Positions 1-7,904 of a stretch of DNA of 64,000 nucleotides are shown here, piece by piece (within the stretch, counting starts at the first letter, position 1; every line of letters begins with the position of its first letter). The notes under the pieces were generated by a model that made no database searches, was not told the DNA's origin, and saw only the letters and a program-made list of their open reading frames with translations. Position numbers and translations under genes: made by a program. Source of the stretch: Geothrix sp. 21YS21S-2 (GTDB lineage Bacteria; Acidobacteriota; Holophagae; Holophagales; Holophagaceae); NCBI RefSeq assembly GCF_030846775.1, contig NZ_CP132910.1, positions 2,824,001 through 2,888,000 on the forward strand. Reading direction: 5' to 3'.

Positions 1-129
1 ATGATCACGGGCTCCCTCACCACCAAGGACGGCAGCACCTGGTTCCTCAAGCTCGTGGGCGACGCGGTACCCGTGGCCAAGGCCAAGCCCGACTTCATGC
101 GCTACCTGGAGACCCTCCACCTTGATTAA
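1..129 (+). CDS. C-terminal end of a gene entering from the left edge (hypothetical)
   Basis: Frame 1 is open from the first base and ends in TAA at 127-129, giving at most 43 visible residues (ending ETLHLD). The first codon of the window happens to be ATG, but there is no upstream sequence to test it as a start and the segment looks like the tail of a longer protein. The stop overlaps the TTG start of the ResB gene by 8 bp, so it is probably the upstream member of the cytochrome c assembly operon. Function cannot be called from this fragment. Confidence 0.55.
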   Translation: MITGSLTTKDGSTWFLKLVGDAVPVAKAKPDFMRYLETLHLD

Positions 130-1291
130 GACATACGCCCTCCGCTTCTGGAACGGCCTGGCGTCCATGCAGGTCACCATCGTCTCCCTGGTGCTCCTGA
201 TGGCCCTGGTCGTGCTCTGCACCCTGGCCCAGACCGACCTGGGAACCTTCGGCGCCGTCAAGGTGTACATGCGTTCCTTCCTGGTCTGGCGCTACTTCCC
301 GGGACTGCCCTTCCCCCTGCCCATCTTCCCGGGCGGAGCCCTGGTGGGCCTGGTGCTCCTGTTCAACCTCTCCGTGGCGGGCTTCAAGCGCCTGGAGCCC
401 AACTGGTCGAAGTGCGGGCTCTGGCTGGCCCACGGCGGCCTGATCCTCCTGGTGGCCGGGGAGTTCTCCACCGGCGCCTTCCAGGTGGAGACGAACATGT
501 CCATCGAGACCGGTCAGACCGTGAACTGGCTGGAGAGCCCCCGGGACTTCGAGCTGACCGTCACCGACGTCACCGATCCCGGGCAGCCCCAGGCCTACGG
601 GGTGCCGGAGAGCCTCCTGGCCAAGGGCCGGGACGTGGCCCTGCCCGGCACGCCCCTGACCATCCGGGTGAAGAAGTTCTTCCCCAACGCGAACCTGACC
701 CGCCTGGGCCCGGGCGATCCCCCGCCCCTGGCCACCCAGGGCGTCGGCACGGGCGTCAAGGTCACCGAGGCGCCCCTGGCCGCCACGGAGACCGAGGTCA
801 ACATGGTCACCGCCGTCGTCGAGCCCATGGCCGGTGGGCACAGCTACGGCACCTGGCTGGCCTCCAACGGCATCGGCGCGCCCCAGAGCTTCATCCACGA
901 AGGGCGCACCTACACCCTGGGCATCCACAACCGGCGCTACTACCTGCCCTACTCCATCACGCTCAAGAAGTTCAGCCACGACCTCTACCCCGGAACCCAG
1001 ATCCCGAAGAACTTCTCCAGCCTGGTCCACATTTCCGATCCCGCCCGGGGCGAGGAGCGGGACGTGCTCATCTCCATGAACCAGCCCCTGCGCTACGACG
1101 GCCGGGCCTTCTACCAGGCCAGCTTCGGCAAGGGGGACCAGCTGAGCATCCTCCAGGTGGTGAAGAACCCCGGGTGGCTGCTCCCCTACATCTCCTGCAC
1201 GCTCATCACCCTGGGCCTGCTCATCCACTTCGGGATCACCCTCCGGCGCTCCACGAAAAAGCGCAATGAAACCCAGGAGGTGACGGCATGA
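122..1291 (+). CDS. resB: Cytochrome c biogenesis protein ResB (CcsB-like)
   Basis: This is the ResB half of system II cytochrome c maturation, which with CcsA moves heme across the inner membrane and presents it for attachment to apocytochromes. The 389-residue protein has an N-terminal membrane segment (about 15-38), a second pair around 70-120 that includes an HGG motif, a long periplasmic domain (about 125-345) and a last membrane helix (about 350-372) followed by a basic tail. The start is TTG, chosen because upstream is the end of the preceding gene. Its stop overlaps the next ATG (ATGA), which fits translational coupling to ccsA. Family assignment is solid; the heme ligands cannot be assigned by eye. 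Confidence 0.85.
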   Translation: MIKTYALRFWNGLASMQVTIVSLVLLMALVVLCTLAQTDLGTFGAVKVYMRSFLVWRYFPGLPFPLPIFPGGALVGLVLLFNLSVAGFKRLEPNWSKCGLWLAHGGLILLVAGEFSTGAFQVETNMSIETGQTVNWLESPRDFELTVTDVTDPGQPQAYGVPESLLAKGRDVALPGTPLTIRVKKFFPNANLTRLGPGDPPPLATQGVGTGVKVTEAPLAATETEVNMVTAVVEPMAGGHSYGTWLASNGIGAPQSFIHEGRTYTLGIHNRRYYLPYSITLKKFSHDLYPGTQIPKNFSSLVHISDPARGEERDVLISMNQPLRYDGRAFYQASFGKGDQLSILQVVKNPGWLLPYISCTLITLGLLIHFGITLRRSTKKRNETQEVTA

Positions 1292-3042
1292 ACCTCAACC
1301 GCCTCGCCAAGTGGCTGCCCGCGGTCCTCACCCTCGCGGCCGCCCTTTTCGTCATGATGCCGCCGCGCCCCGTGCGCGGCATGGAGATCGAGAAGTTCTG
1401 CCGCATGCCGGTGCTCGAGGGCGGTCGCGTCAAGCCCCTGGACTCGGTGGCGCGCAACGCCATCCTGGTCATCCAGGAGCGGCAGACCGTCCGCTTCGAG
1501 AACCGCACGCTCAGCCCCGACGAGTGGATCCTGGACGTCATGTTCCGCCCCGCCGTGGCCGACCAGCAGCCCATCTTCAGCATCGACGATCCCGACGTGC
1601 TGGGTCTCATGGGCATGGCCCAGAGCAACCAGCGGCGCTTCAGCTTCGCCACCCTCGGCCCCCACCTCGACGAGATCGTCAAGCAGGCCCAGACCGCCAT
1701 GGGCATCGAGGCCATCAAGCGCTCCCGCTTCCAGGCCGCGGTGGTCAAGCTCTACGGCCGGCTCGAGAAGTACCACGGCCTGCGCAACTCCATGCAGCTC
1801 ATGGACACCCCGGGGCTCTTCATGGAGCTCCAGACGCTCCAGACCCCCGACGCCCCGGCGCGCCACAGGGCCCTTGCGGAGCTGGCGCAGTTCAAGCCCC
1901 TGGCCCCCCTGGCCGGGCAGGATCCCGACGCGTGGATTTCCGTGGGCACGGCCCTGGACAACGCCGCCGCCGGCTCCATGCACCCCGCCCTGGTGCCCCT
2001 GGCCCGGGCCGGCGCCGCCTACACGGTGGGCGACGCGGCCTCGTTCAACGCCGCCACCGACGACCTCAAGCGCCAGGTGAGCGCCGCCCGCCCCGAGGCC
2101 CTCAGCCGCGCGGGCTCCGAGCTGCTCTTCAACCGGGTGGAGCCCTTCTACATCGGCATGGTCTTCTACCTCCTGGCGCTGGGCGGGATCTTCTTCTCCT
2201 GGCTGGGCCGGCGGGAGTTCTTCCAGGAGGGGGCCTTCTCCTTCCTGTGGGGCGCCGCCATCATCCACACCCTGGGCCTGGCCTCCCGCATCATCCTGCA
2301 GGGCCGTCCCCCGGTCACCAACCTCTACTCCTCGGCCGTGTTCGTGGGCTGGGGCGCGGTGATCCTGGCCATCGTCCTGGAGCGGATGTACCGCCGGGGC
2401 TTCGCCACCGCGGTGGGCGCGGCCTCCGGCTTCGTCTCGCTGATCATCGCCCACCACCTCGCCATGGAAGGCGACACCATGGAGATGATGCGCGCCGTGC
2501 TGGACTCCAACTTCTGGCTGGCCACGCACGTGGTGACCATCACCATCGGCTACAGCGCCACCTTCCTGGCCGGCGCCATCGCCATCGCCTTCACCCTGCG
2601 CAAGCTCTTCGGCAGGAACCGCGACGAGGCCACCACCAAGGTCCTCGTGGACATGACCTACGGCATCATCTGCTTCGCCCTGCTCTTCAGCTTCGTGGGC
2701 ACGGTGCTGGGCGGGATCTGGGCCGACCAGTCCTGGGGCCGGTTCTGGGGCTGGGATCCCAAGGAGAACGGCGCGCTGCTGATCGTGCTGTGGAACGCCG
2801 TCATCCTCCACGCGCGCTGGGCCGGCTACATCAAGGAGAAGGGCCTCATGGCCTGCGCCATCTTCGGCAACATCATCACCAGCCTCTCCTGGTTCGGGGT
2901 GAACATGCTGGGCGTGGGGCTCCACTCCTACGGGTTCACCGACGCGGCCTTCCTGTGGCTGTTCCTGTTCATCGGAAGCCAGCTGGTGCTGATCGGGATG
3001 TGCCTGCTGCCGGATACCTTCCACGTGGGCGCCAAGGCCTGA
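1288..3042 (+). CDS. ccsA: Cytochrome c biogenesis protein CcsA/ResC with long N-terminal domain
   Basis: Heme-handling partner of ResB. The C-terminal half (about residue 285 onward) carries the multi-helix CcsA membrane domain with the tryptophan-rich WWD motif (GRFWGWDPKE, near residues 483-492) and conserved membrane histidines, including one in GLHSYGF near the end. The N-terminal 280 residues are unusual next to a minimal CcsA (roughly 250-350 residues in total): a signal-like hydrophobic stretch, then a soluble, presumably periplasmic region containing RVKPLDSVAR (about 47-56). This architecture resembles the large CcsA proteins of Bacteroidetes and Planctomycetes. It overlaps resB by 4 bp and is followed by a strong terminator. 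Confidence 0.88.
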   Translation: MNLNRLAKWLPAVLTLAAALFVMMPPRPVRGMEIEKFCRMPVLEGGRVKPLDSVARNAILVIQERQTVRFENRTLSPDEWILDVMFRPAVADQQPIFSIDDPDVLGLMGMAQSNQRRFSFATLGPHLDEIVKQAQTAMGIEAIKRSRFQAAVVKLYGRLEKYHGLRNSMQLMDTPGLFMELQTLQTPDAPARHRALAELAQFKPLAPLAGQDPDAWISVGTALDNAAAGSMHPALVPLARAGAAYTVGDAASFNAATDDLKRQVSAARPEALSRAGSELLFNRVEPFYIGMVFYLLALGGIFFSWLGRREFFQEGAFSFLWGAAIIHTLGLASRIILQGRPPVTNLYSSAVFVGWGAVILAIVLERMYRRGFATAVGAASGFVSLIIAHHLAMEGDTMEMMRAVLDSNFWLATHVVTITIGYSATFLAGAIAIAFTLRKLFGRNRDEATTKVLVDMTYGIICFALLFSFVGTVLGGIWADQSWGRFWGWDPKENGALLIVLWNAVILHARWAGYIKEKGLMACAIFGNIITSLSWFGVNMLGVGLHSYGFTDAAFLWLFLFIGSQLVLIGMCLLPDTFHVGAKA

Positions 3043-3062
3043 TGCAAGGCACCCACGGTCAC

Positions 3063-3092
3063 GCGGCCCCTGCGGGGGCCGCGATTTTTTTT
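3063..3092 (+). terminator. Rho-independent terminator after ccsA
   Basis: An 8-bp perfect GC stem (3063-3070 with 3075-3082), a 4-base loop and a run of eight T (3085-3092), 21 bp after the ccsA stop. It ends the cytochrome c assembly operon. Confidence 0.9.
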
Positions 3093-3274
3093 CGAGGAAG
3101 GCATCGCCCCCGCGGTCCGCCGGGCCTCAGCTCCCCCCGCCCAGGCTCCGGAAGAAGCTGAATCGCCATGCAGATCAAGAGGAACGCGCATCTGGCCATG
3201 GACCGCACCCACCTTTCCCTTGTGTCTGCACTGGAGTTTCAAGAATCTTAACCTAGAGCCTTTCTGGGAGTCCC

Positions 3275-4516
3275 GTGAACATCCTCCGCCGCGTCCTGCC
3301 CCTCCTCCTCTGCCCCGCGCTGGCTGCCGCGCCCCGGGCCTTCGCCATCGAGGATCTCTACCGCCTCAAGGATGTGGCCCACCTCGCCCTCTCGCCGGAC
3401 GGCTCCAAGCTCCTCTTCGAAGTCTCCTCCCAGGACCTGCGCAGGTCCACCCGGGCCACCCACGTGTGGATGGCCGATCTGCGCGGCGGTGCCGTGCGGC
3501 AGCTGACCTTCGCGGGCACGTCGGACACCTGGCCCCGCTGGTCGGCGGATGGCCGGTCCTTCACCTTCCTCTCCAACCGGGAGGAGGGCTCCCAGCTGTG
3601 GCGCCTGGACATGGCCGGCGGGGAGGCGAAGCAGGTCACCGCGTTCGGCCCGGGCATCGCGGACCCCCAGGTGGTGGGGAAGACCGTCTTCTTCCAGTCC
3701 ACCGTCTTCCCGGAGGCCCTGGCGGACGAGGCCCGGAACAAGGCCATGGCCGAAAAGCTGGAGAAGGGGCCCGTGCAGGCCCACCTGGCCGACGGACTGC
3801 TCTACCGCCACTGGACCTCGTACCGGGACTTCCAGTACACCCACCTGTTCAAGGCCCCCGCCGACGGCGGGGCCGTGACGGCGCTCACCTCAGGCCCGCG
3901 GGATTTCCCGGGCTACGACCAGAGCTACGACGTCGCTCCCGACGGCCGGGAGGTCTGCGTGGCCACCCCCAACGGCCCGGAACCGGCCCGGTCCACCAAC
4001 GTCGACCTCTTCCTCATCCGCCTGGACGGTGACCGCACGCCCCTCTGCATCACTGGCGCCAACCCCGCGGCCGACGGCGCCCCGCGCTATTCGCCGGACG
4101 GGCGCTGGATCGCCTACAAGTTCCAGAAGGTCCCCGGGTTCGAATCCGACCGCTTCCGACTCGGCGTCTACGACCGCTCCGCCAAGGCCTTCCGGAACCT
4201 CACCGAGGCCCTGGACAACCCCATCGAGGCCTTCCAGTGGTCGGCGGACGGCAGGTCCCTGTGGTTCACCGTCCAGGAGAAGGGCCGCTACCCCCTCTAC
4301 CGCGTGGACCTTCCCTCCGGCCAGCCCGTGCGGGTGCTTGACGGCCAGAGCATCCGGGAGTTCGTGGTGGCCCCGGACCAGGCCTCGGTCCTGTTCGTGC
4401 GCAACCGCGTGGGCGAGGCCTCGGAGATCTGGCGCTGCCGCTTCCCCGGCAAGGAGCTGGCGAAGCTCACCTCCTTCAACGACGCCGTGGCGGCGGATCA
4501 GGTCTTCGGCGACTGA
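3275..4516 (+). CDS. Exported beta-propeller (PD40/S9-peptidase N-terminal type) without a catalytic domain
   Basis: The 413-residue product starts at GTG with GGGAG 4 bp upstream and has a signal peptide (about 1-24, ending AFA). The rest is WD40-like PD40 blades with repeated SPDG/SADG turns (for example near 46, 90, 276 and 327), as in TolB and in the propeller of S9 oligopeptidases such as DPP5. It stops after LTSFNDA, the place where S9 enzymes pass from propeller into the alpha/beta-hydrolase. No serine nucleophile motif (GxSxGG) follows in any frame before the next gene. It may be a free-standing propeller or, more likely, the remnant of a full S9 peptidase cut by a deletion. Confidence 0.6.
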   Translation: MNILRRVLPLLLCPALAAAPRAFAIEDLYRLKDVAHLALSPDGSKLLFEVSSQDLRRSTRATHVWMADLRGGAVRQLTFAGTSDTWPRWSADGRSFTFLSNREEGSQLWRLDMAGGEAKQVTAFGPGIADPQVVGKTVFFQSTVFPEALADEARNKAMAEKLEKGPVQAHLADGLLYRHWTSYRDFQYTHLFKAPADGGAVTALTSGPRDFPGYDQSYDVAPDGREVCVATPNGPEPARSTNVDLFLIRLDGDRTPLCITGANPAADGAPRYSPDGRWIAYKFQKVPGFESDRFRLGVYDRSAKAFRNLTEALDNPIEAFQWSADGRSLWFTVQEKGRYPLYRVDLPSGQPVRVLDGQSIREFVVAPDQASVLFVRNRVGEASEIWRCRFPGKELAKLTSFNDAVAADQVFGD

Positions 4517-4650
4517 GACTCGCTCGCCCGGATTATCGAAGGACCGATCCGAAATTACCCGGCCCGGAACGTCCCGGCATAGGCATAATGGGGAAATTTC
4601 CCAGGAGGGCTCGTGGTTCCCAAGGAGAATCAGGTCGATGTCGCCTGGTC

Positions 4651-4678
4651 TTGACATATGTGACCCAATAGGTAACAT
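4651..4678 (+). promoter_or_regulatory. Promoter with overlapping dyad operator for the Rrf2 gene
   Basis: TTGACA at 4651-4656 and TAACAT at 4673-4678 are separated by 16 bp, a good sigma-70 promoter. An inverted repeat with 8-bp arms (4658-4665 and 4671-4678, one mismatched pair, 5-bp spacer) covers the spacer and the -10 box. A regulator bound there would block RNA polymerase, so autorepression by the Rrf2 protein encoded just downstream is the simplest reading. Confidence 0.65.
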
Positions 4679-4704
4679 TGGTCATCAAGCAACCGAAAGA
4701 CCCC

Positions 4705-5067
4705 ATGATCGGCATTTCCCGCCAGACGGACTACGCGGCGCGGCTCGTTCTACACCTGGCCTGCCTCGAGCCCGGAACCCGGGTCTCCATTCCGGAGATC
4801 GCCAGGACCCGCCTGCTGCCCGCCCCCTTCACCCGGAGGCTCATCGCCCTCCTCATCCAGGCGGGCATCCTTCAGACCACCCGGGGCACCCTCGGCGGCG
4901 TCAGCCTCGCCCGCCCCGCCTCGGAGATCTCCCTCCTGGACCTCCTGGAGGCCCTGGAGGGGGGCGTCGCGCTCAACGACTGCCTGAACGGGGGCGAACC
5001 CTGCGTCTTCGGTCCGGGGTGCACCGTTCAGCGCGCCTGGGGCCACGCCACCACCGTGCTGCCCTGA
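4705..5067 (+). CDS. Rrf2-family Fe-S transcriptional regulator, C-terminally truncated
   Basis: The 120-residue product shows the Rrf2 winged-helix fold (SRQTDYAARLVLHLA start, GGVSLARP wing) and three cysteines (93, 100, 106) spaced as in Fe-S-binding members such as IscR and NsrR. ATG at 4705 is chosen because the in-frame TTG at 4678 lies inside the -10 box. The family is normally 140-160 residues. Here the sequence after the last cysteine diverges within about 10 residues, stops at 5067, and the DNA continues in another frame as the end of an OmpW-like gene. The dimer helix may therefore be damaged. Whether it still functions is uncertain. Confidence 0.75.
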   Translation: MIGISRQTDYAARLVLHLACLEPGTRVSIPEIARTRLLPAPFTRRLIALLIQAGILQTTRGTLGGVSLARPASEISLLDLLEALEGGVALNDCLNGGEPCVFGPGCTVQRAWGHATTVLP

Positions 5068-5189
5068 ACCTCGACGTCAAGTACGCCAAGCTCGGCTCGG
5101 ACGTGAAGCTCGCCGCGAACGGCGCCAAGGTCTCGGCCGTGCAGCTCGATCCCATGCTCATCGGCGTGGGCGTGGGCTACCGGTTCTAG
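5061..5189 (+). pseudogene. 3' remnant of an OmpW-family outer membrane protein gene
   Basis: Forty-two codons in the frame +1 to the Rrf2 gene encode LNLDVKYAKLGSDVK and end GVGVGYRF, the typical last beta-strands of OmpW-type eight-stranded barrels with a C-terminal aromatic residue. No start, signal peptide or other strands precede them. The fragment begins exactly where the Rrf2 sequence loses family resemblance, so a deletion has probably fused the two genes. Confidence 0.65.
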
Positions 5190-5273
5190 GGGCTGCCGGC
5201 TAGCCAGGGGCTTCCTCGATACAGGATGAAGGGGGCAGTCCAAAGCAGAAAGATCCCCTTCCATCCCCTGGAT

Positions 5274-5383
5274 CCGGTTCATCCCTGTTTCAGCAGGGCG
5301 AGTGCAGGATTGGGTCGGCAATAGCAGGTAGCTTGCGCGCCTTCTCATCCCTGGCTGGCCCTGCTGGAACAGGGATGAATCGG
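5274..5383. repeat. 26-bp imperfect inverted repeat between convergent genes
   Basis: Arms at 5274-5299 and 5358-5383 are reverse complements at 24 of 26 positions, separated by 58 bp. There is no T-run, and the loop is too long for a classical terminator. It sits between the OmpW remnant and the convergent 4Fe-4S gene and could be a REP-like element or the scar of a small mobile element. Confidence 0.6.
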
Positions 5384-5436
5384 ATTGAAGGGAAAGGGCA
5401 GGATAAGGCCTGGCGGGTTTGCCTGCAGGGCCCAGC

Positions 5437-6399
5437 CTACTCGGCGGGCCTGTCCTGCATGCGGATCAGTTCCTGGTAGTCCTCGGCCGTGAGGACGTTC
5501 CGCCAGTGGCCCGTGAGCATGGCCAGGCCCGTCACGGCCAGGAAGAGCCCCGCCACCAGCGCCGCGAACACCGCCCTGGGCACGGCCTTGCCGCCCGGGG
5601 CGCGCATCTCCAGCGTGTCCTTCACGGGGCAGGCCTCCACGCACCGGTAGCAGCCGGTGCACTCGTCGCTCCCCACCCGGGTGGCCTCGTGCACCTGGAT
5701 CCGCGAGGGGCAGGCCTTCGTGCAGAGCTTGCAGTCGATGCAGGTGGCTTTGGACCGGGTGATGCGCAGCGGGCTCGCCAGGCTCAGCAGGCCCAGCAGG
5801 GCTCCGTAGGGGCAGAGGTAGCGGCACCAGACGTTCTTCACCGCCAGGGATAGGGCGGCCAGGACGAGCACGACCGCCAGGGCCGTGCCGGAGATGCGGG
5901 CGAAGAAGAGGTACATGCGCAGGTCCGCCGCCGCGTTGAAGGGGCTGTAGAGGAAGCCCTGCAGGGCGGGCCCGTCCATCTTCCAGGCGGCCCAGAGGAA
6001 AAAGAGCAGGACCAGGTACTTCAGGGAGCGCAGGGGGTAGTCCAGCCACCGGGGCGGCTCGAAGTTCCGCCCGAAGAGCCTTGCCCCCAGGCGCCACAGG
6101 ACCTCGCTGAGGGTCCCCACGGGGCACAGCCAGCTGCAGAAGGCCTTCTTCAGGAACAGGCCCAGGGCCAGGATGGCCAGGAAGATGAACAGGCCCGCCG
6201 GATGGAGCTCGCAGATGCGGCCGGTGGCGGCCCAGAACTTGAGGCTCAGCAGCGCGCTGATGGGCAGGAACCCCTCCGCCCCGGGCGGATGGGCCCCGCG
6301 GCCGTGCATGAAGAGCGCGAACTCGACCCCGATCCAGGCGCACAGGGCCAGGAACGCGGCCTGCACCGCGGCGCGCAGGGGGAAGGGACGCTTCTTCAT
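5437..6399 (-). CDS. Polytopic membrane 4Fe-4S protein (NapH/CcoG-like)
   Basis: The 320-residue protein has about five membrane segments and two classes of cysteine motif. Two CxxxCP pairs lie at membrane boundaries (C88/C92 and C192/C196), as in NapH, NosR and related quinol-linked electron-transfer proteins. A cytoplasmic pair of [4Fe-4S] ferredoxin sites follows (C220/223/226/230 and C247/250/253/257). A last membrane helix precedes the C-terminus. It probably moves electrons between quinone or flavin and cytoplasmic Fe-S carriers. No partner reductase gene is adjacent, so the pathway cannot be named. Confidence 0.75.
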   Translation of the reverse strand: MKKRPFPLRAAVQAAFLALCAWIGVEFALFMHGRGAHPPGAEGFLPISALLSLKFWAATGRICELHPAGLFIFLAILALGLFLKKAFCSWLCPVGTLSEVLWRLGARLFGRNFEPPRWLDYPLRSLKYLVLLFFLWAAWKMDGPALQGFLYSPFNAAADLRMYLFFARISGTALAVVLVLAALSLAVKNVWCRYLCPYGALLGLLSLASPLRITRSKATCIDCKLCTKACPSRIQVHEATRVGSDECTGCYRCVEACPVKDTLEMRAPGGKAVPRAVFAALVAGLFLAVTGLAMLTGHWRNVLTAEDYQELIRMQDRPAE

Positions 6400-6524
6400 G
6401 CTTCGAGGCTAGCATCGCCCCGGGCCGATTTCGGACTAGTTGATCCGATTTGTGATCTTCGCCACGCCGCTTCTCCCCGGAGCCGCTCCATGCCAAGCTT
6501 TCCGATGCAGACATGGAGAGACCG

Positions 6525-7904
6525 ATGACCAACGACAGCCCCCGGGGCGGCGCGCAGCCTGGATTCCCGAGCAGCTTCTGGACCGCCAACGGCACCGAGC
6601 TCTGCGAGCGCGCCGCCTACTACGCCATGGCCAGCTTCGTGGTCCTCTATCTGGGCCAGCTGGGCTTCGGGGCCTACTGGCCCAGCTTCCTGAACAGCTC
6701 CGTGCTGTGGTTCCTGGTGTACTTCCTGCCCATCCTCTCGGGCTCCCTGGCGGACCAGTACGGCTTCAGGAGGTCCCTGCTGGTGGCCTTCGTGCTGCTG
6801 GCCATCGCCTACTTCCTCATGGGCTATCCGGTGTGGTTCGGGGGGGCGAAGCTGGCCTCCGTGTTCTCCTCCGAGGTGACCGTGGGCTGGCGCACTGCCG
6901 TGCCCATCGTCGGCGGCGTGGTCATGATCGGCCTGGGCGGAAGCATCGTGAAGCCCTGCATCGCCGGCACGGTCCAGAAGACCGCCGGCGCCCGCAAGAC
7001 CCTGGGCTTCGCCATCTTCTACATGATCATCAACGTGGGCAGCCTGGTGGGCCGGGGCGTGGCGTTCTTCTTCCGCCGCCGCTTCGACCTGAGCGCGATC
7101 TTCGCGGTGTCCATGGCCGCGGCCGCGGTGGCCTTCTTCGTGGTGCTCCTGGTGTACAAGGACCCCGACGTGGAGATGGGCAACACGGAAAGGAAGCCCG
7201 CCCGGTCCATGGCCGAGATCCTCCTGGGCATGGTCAAGGTGCTGGGCAGCGGCCGCTTCGCCATGTTCCTGCTGGTATCGAGCGGCTTCTACTTCATCTA
7301 CAACCAGGTGTACAACCTCCTGCCGCTCTACGTGAAGCGCACCGTCGAACTGACCCCGGCCATGGACATCTACACCATGGCCAACCCCTTCGTCATCGTC
7401 ACCTGCCAGCTGCTGATCACCATGGCCTTCGGCAAGCTGCCCCCCATCAAGTCCATCATCGTGGGCACGGTGATCATCGGGTTCTCCATGCTCATCAACA
7501 TCGCGCCGCTCTACATGGCCGGCGGCGTGGGACTGCGGATGATGGACCTGCTCCCGCTGGGCTCCCTCTTCATCGTCCTGACGGTGGCGCTGATCGCCTT
7601 CGGCGAGCTGTTCGCGTCCTCCCGCCTCTACGAGTACATCGGCTCCCTCGCCCCCAAGGGCCAGGAGGGGCTCTTCCTGGGCTACGCCAACATCCCCATG
7701 GCGGTGGGCGCCCTCGTCGGCGGGCCCGCGGGGGCCTGGCTCTTCAATGCGGTCATGTGCAAGGGTGCCACGAAGCTCCCCAGCGGCCTGCTCAAGCTGG
7801 ACCCCAGGGCCGCGGCCACCGGGTGGGTGATCCTCACGGGCATCGGCCTGTGCAGCGCGGCGAGCATGTACGCCTACAACGCCTGGCTCAAGCGCCAAGG
7901 ATAG
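6525..7904 (+). CDS. Proton-dependent oligopeptide (POT/PTR) transporter
   Basis: A 459-residue MFS protein with about 12 or more hydrophobic segments. The POT signature ExxERxxYY is present at residues 25-33 (ELCERAAYY), which binds the proton and peptide ends in this family, so import of di- and tripeptides with H+ is expected. ATG at 6525 has GGAGAG 4 bp upstream; an in-frame ATG at 6513 has no ribosome site. The 3' end overlaps the convergent HD-hydrolase gene by 17 bp. Peptide uptake would feed the branched-chain acyl-CoA pathway encoded further right, but that link is only inference. Confidence 0.88.
   Translation: MTNDSPRGGAQPGFPSSFWTANGTELCERAAYYAMASFVVLYLGQLGFGAYWPSFLNSSVLWFLVYFLPILSGSLADQYGFRRSLLVAFVLLAIAYFLMGYPVWFGGAKLASVFSSEVTVGWRTAVPIVGGVVMIGLGGSIVKPCIAGTVQKTAGARKTLGFAIFYMIINVGSLVGRGVAFFFRRRFDLSAIFAVSMAAAAVAFFVVLLVYKDPDVEMGNTERKPARSMAEILLGMVKVLGSGRFAMFLLVSSGFYFIYNQVYNLLPLYVKRTVELTPAMDIYTMANPFVIVTCQLLITMAFGKLPPIKSIIVGTVIIGFSMLINIAPLYMAGGVGLRMMDLLPLGSLFIVLTVALIAFGELFASSRLYEYIGSLAPKGQEGLFLGYANIPMAVGALVGGPAGAWLFNAVMCKGATKLPSGLLKLDPRAAATGWVILTGIGLCSAASMYAYNAWLKRQG

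Noticed and set aside
1186-3024. Very long open frames opposite or out of frame to real genes (for example minus strand here, 8612-11356, 14865-17753 and 19281-22010)
   Set aside because: GC-rich codon bias leaves antisense frames open. Their products are low-complexity Gly/Ala/Arg/His-rich or repeat-like, without domains, and overlie genes with clear families.
4678-5067. TTG at 4678 as the Rrf2 start
   Set aside because: It lies inside the -10 box of the promoter, upstream of any transcript start. ATG at 4705 begins exactly at the conserved Rrf2 N-terminus.
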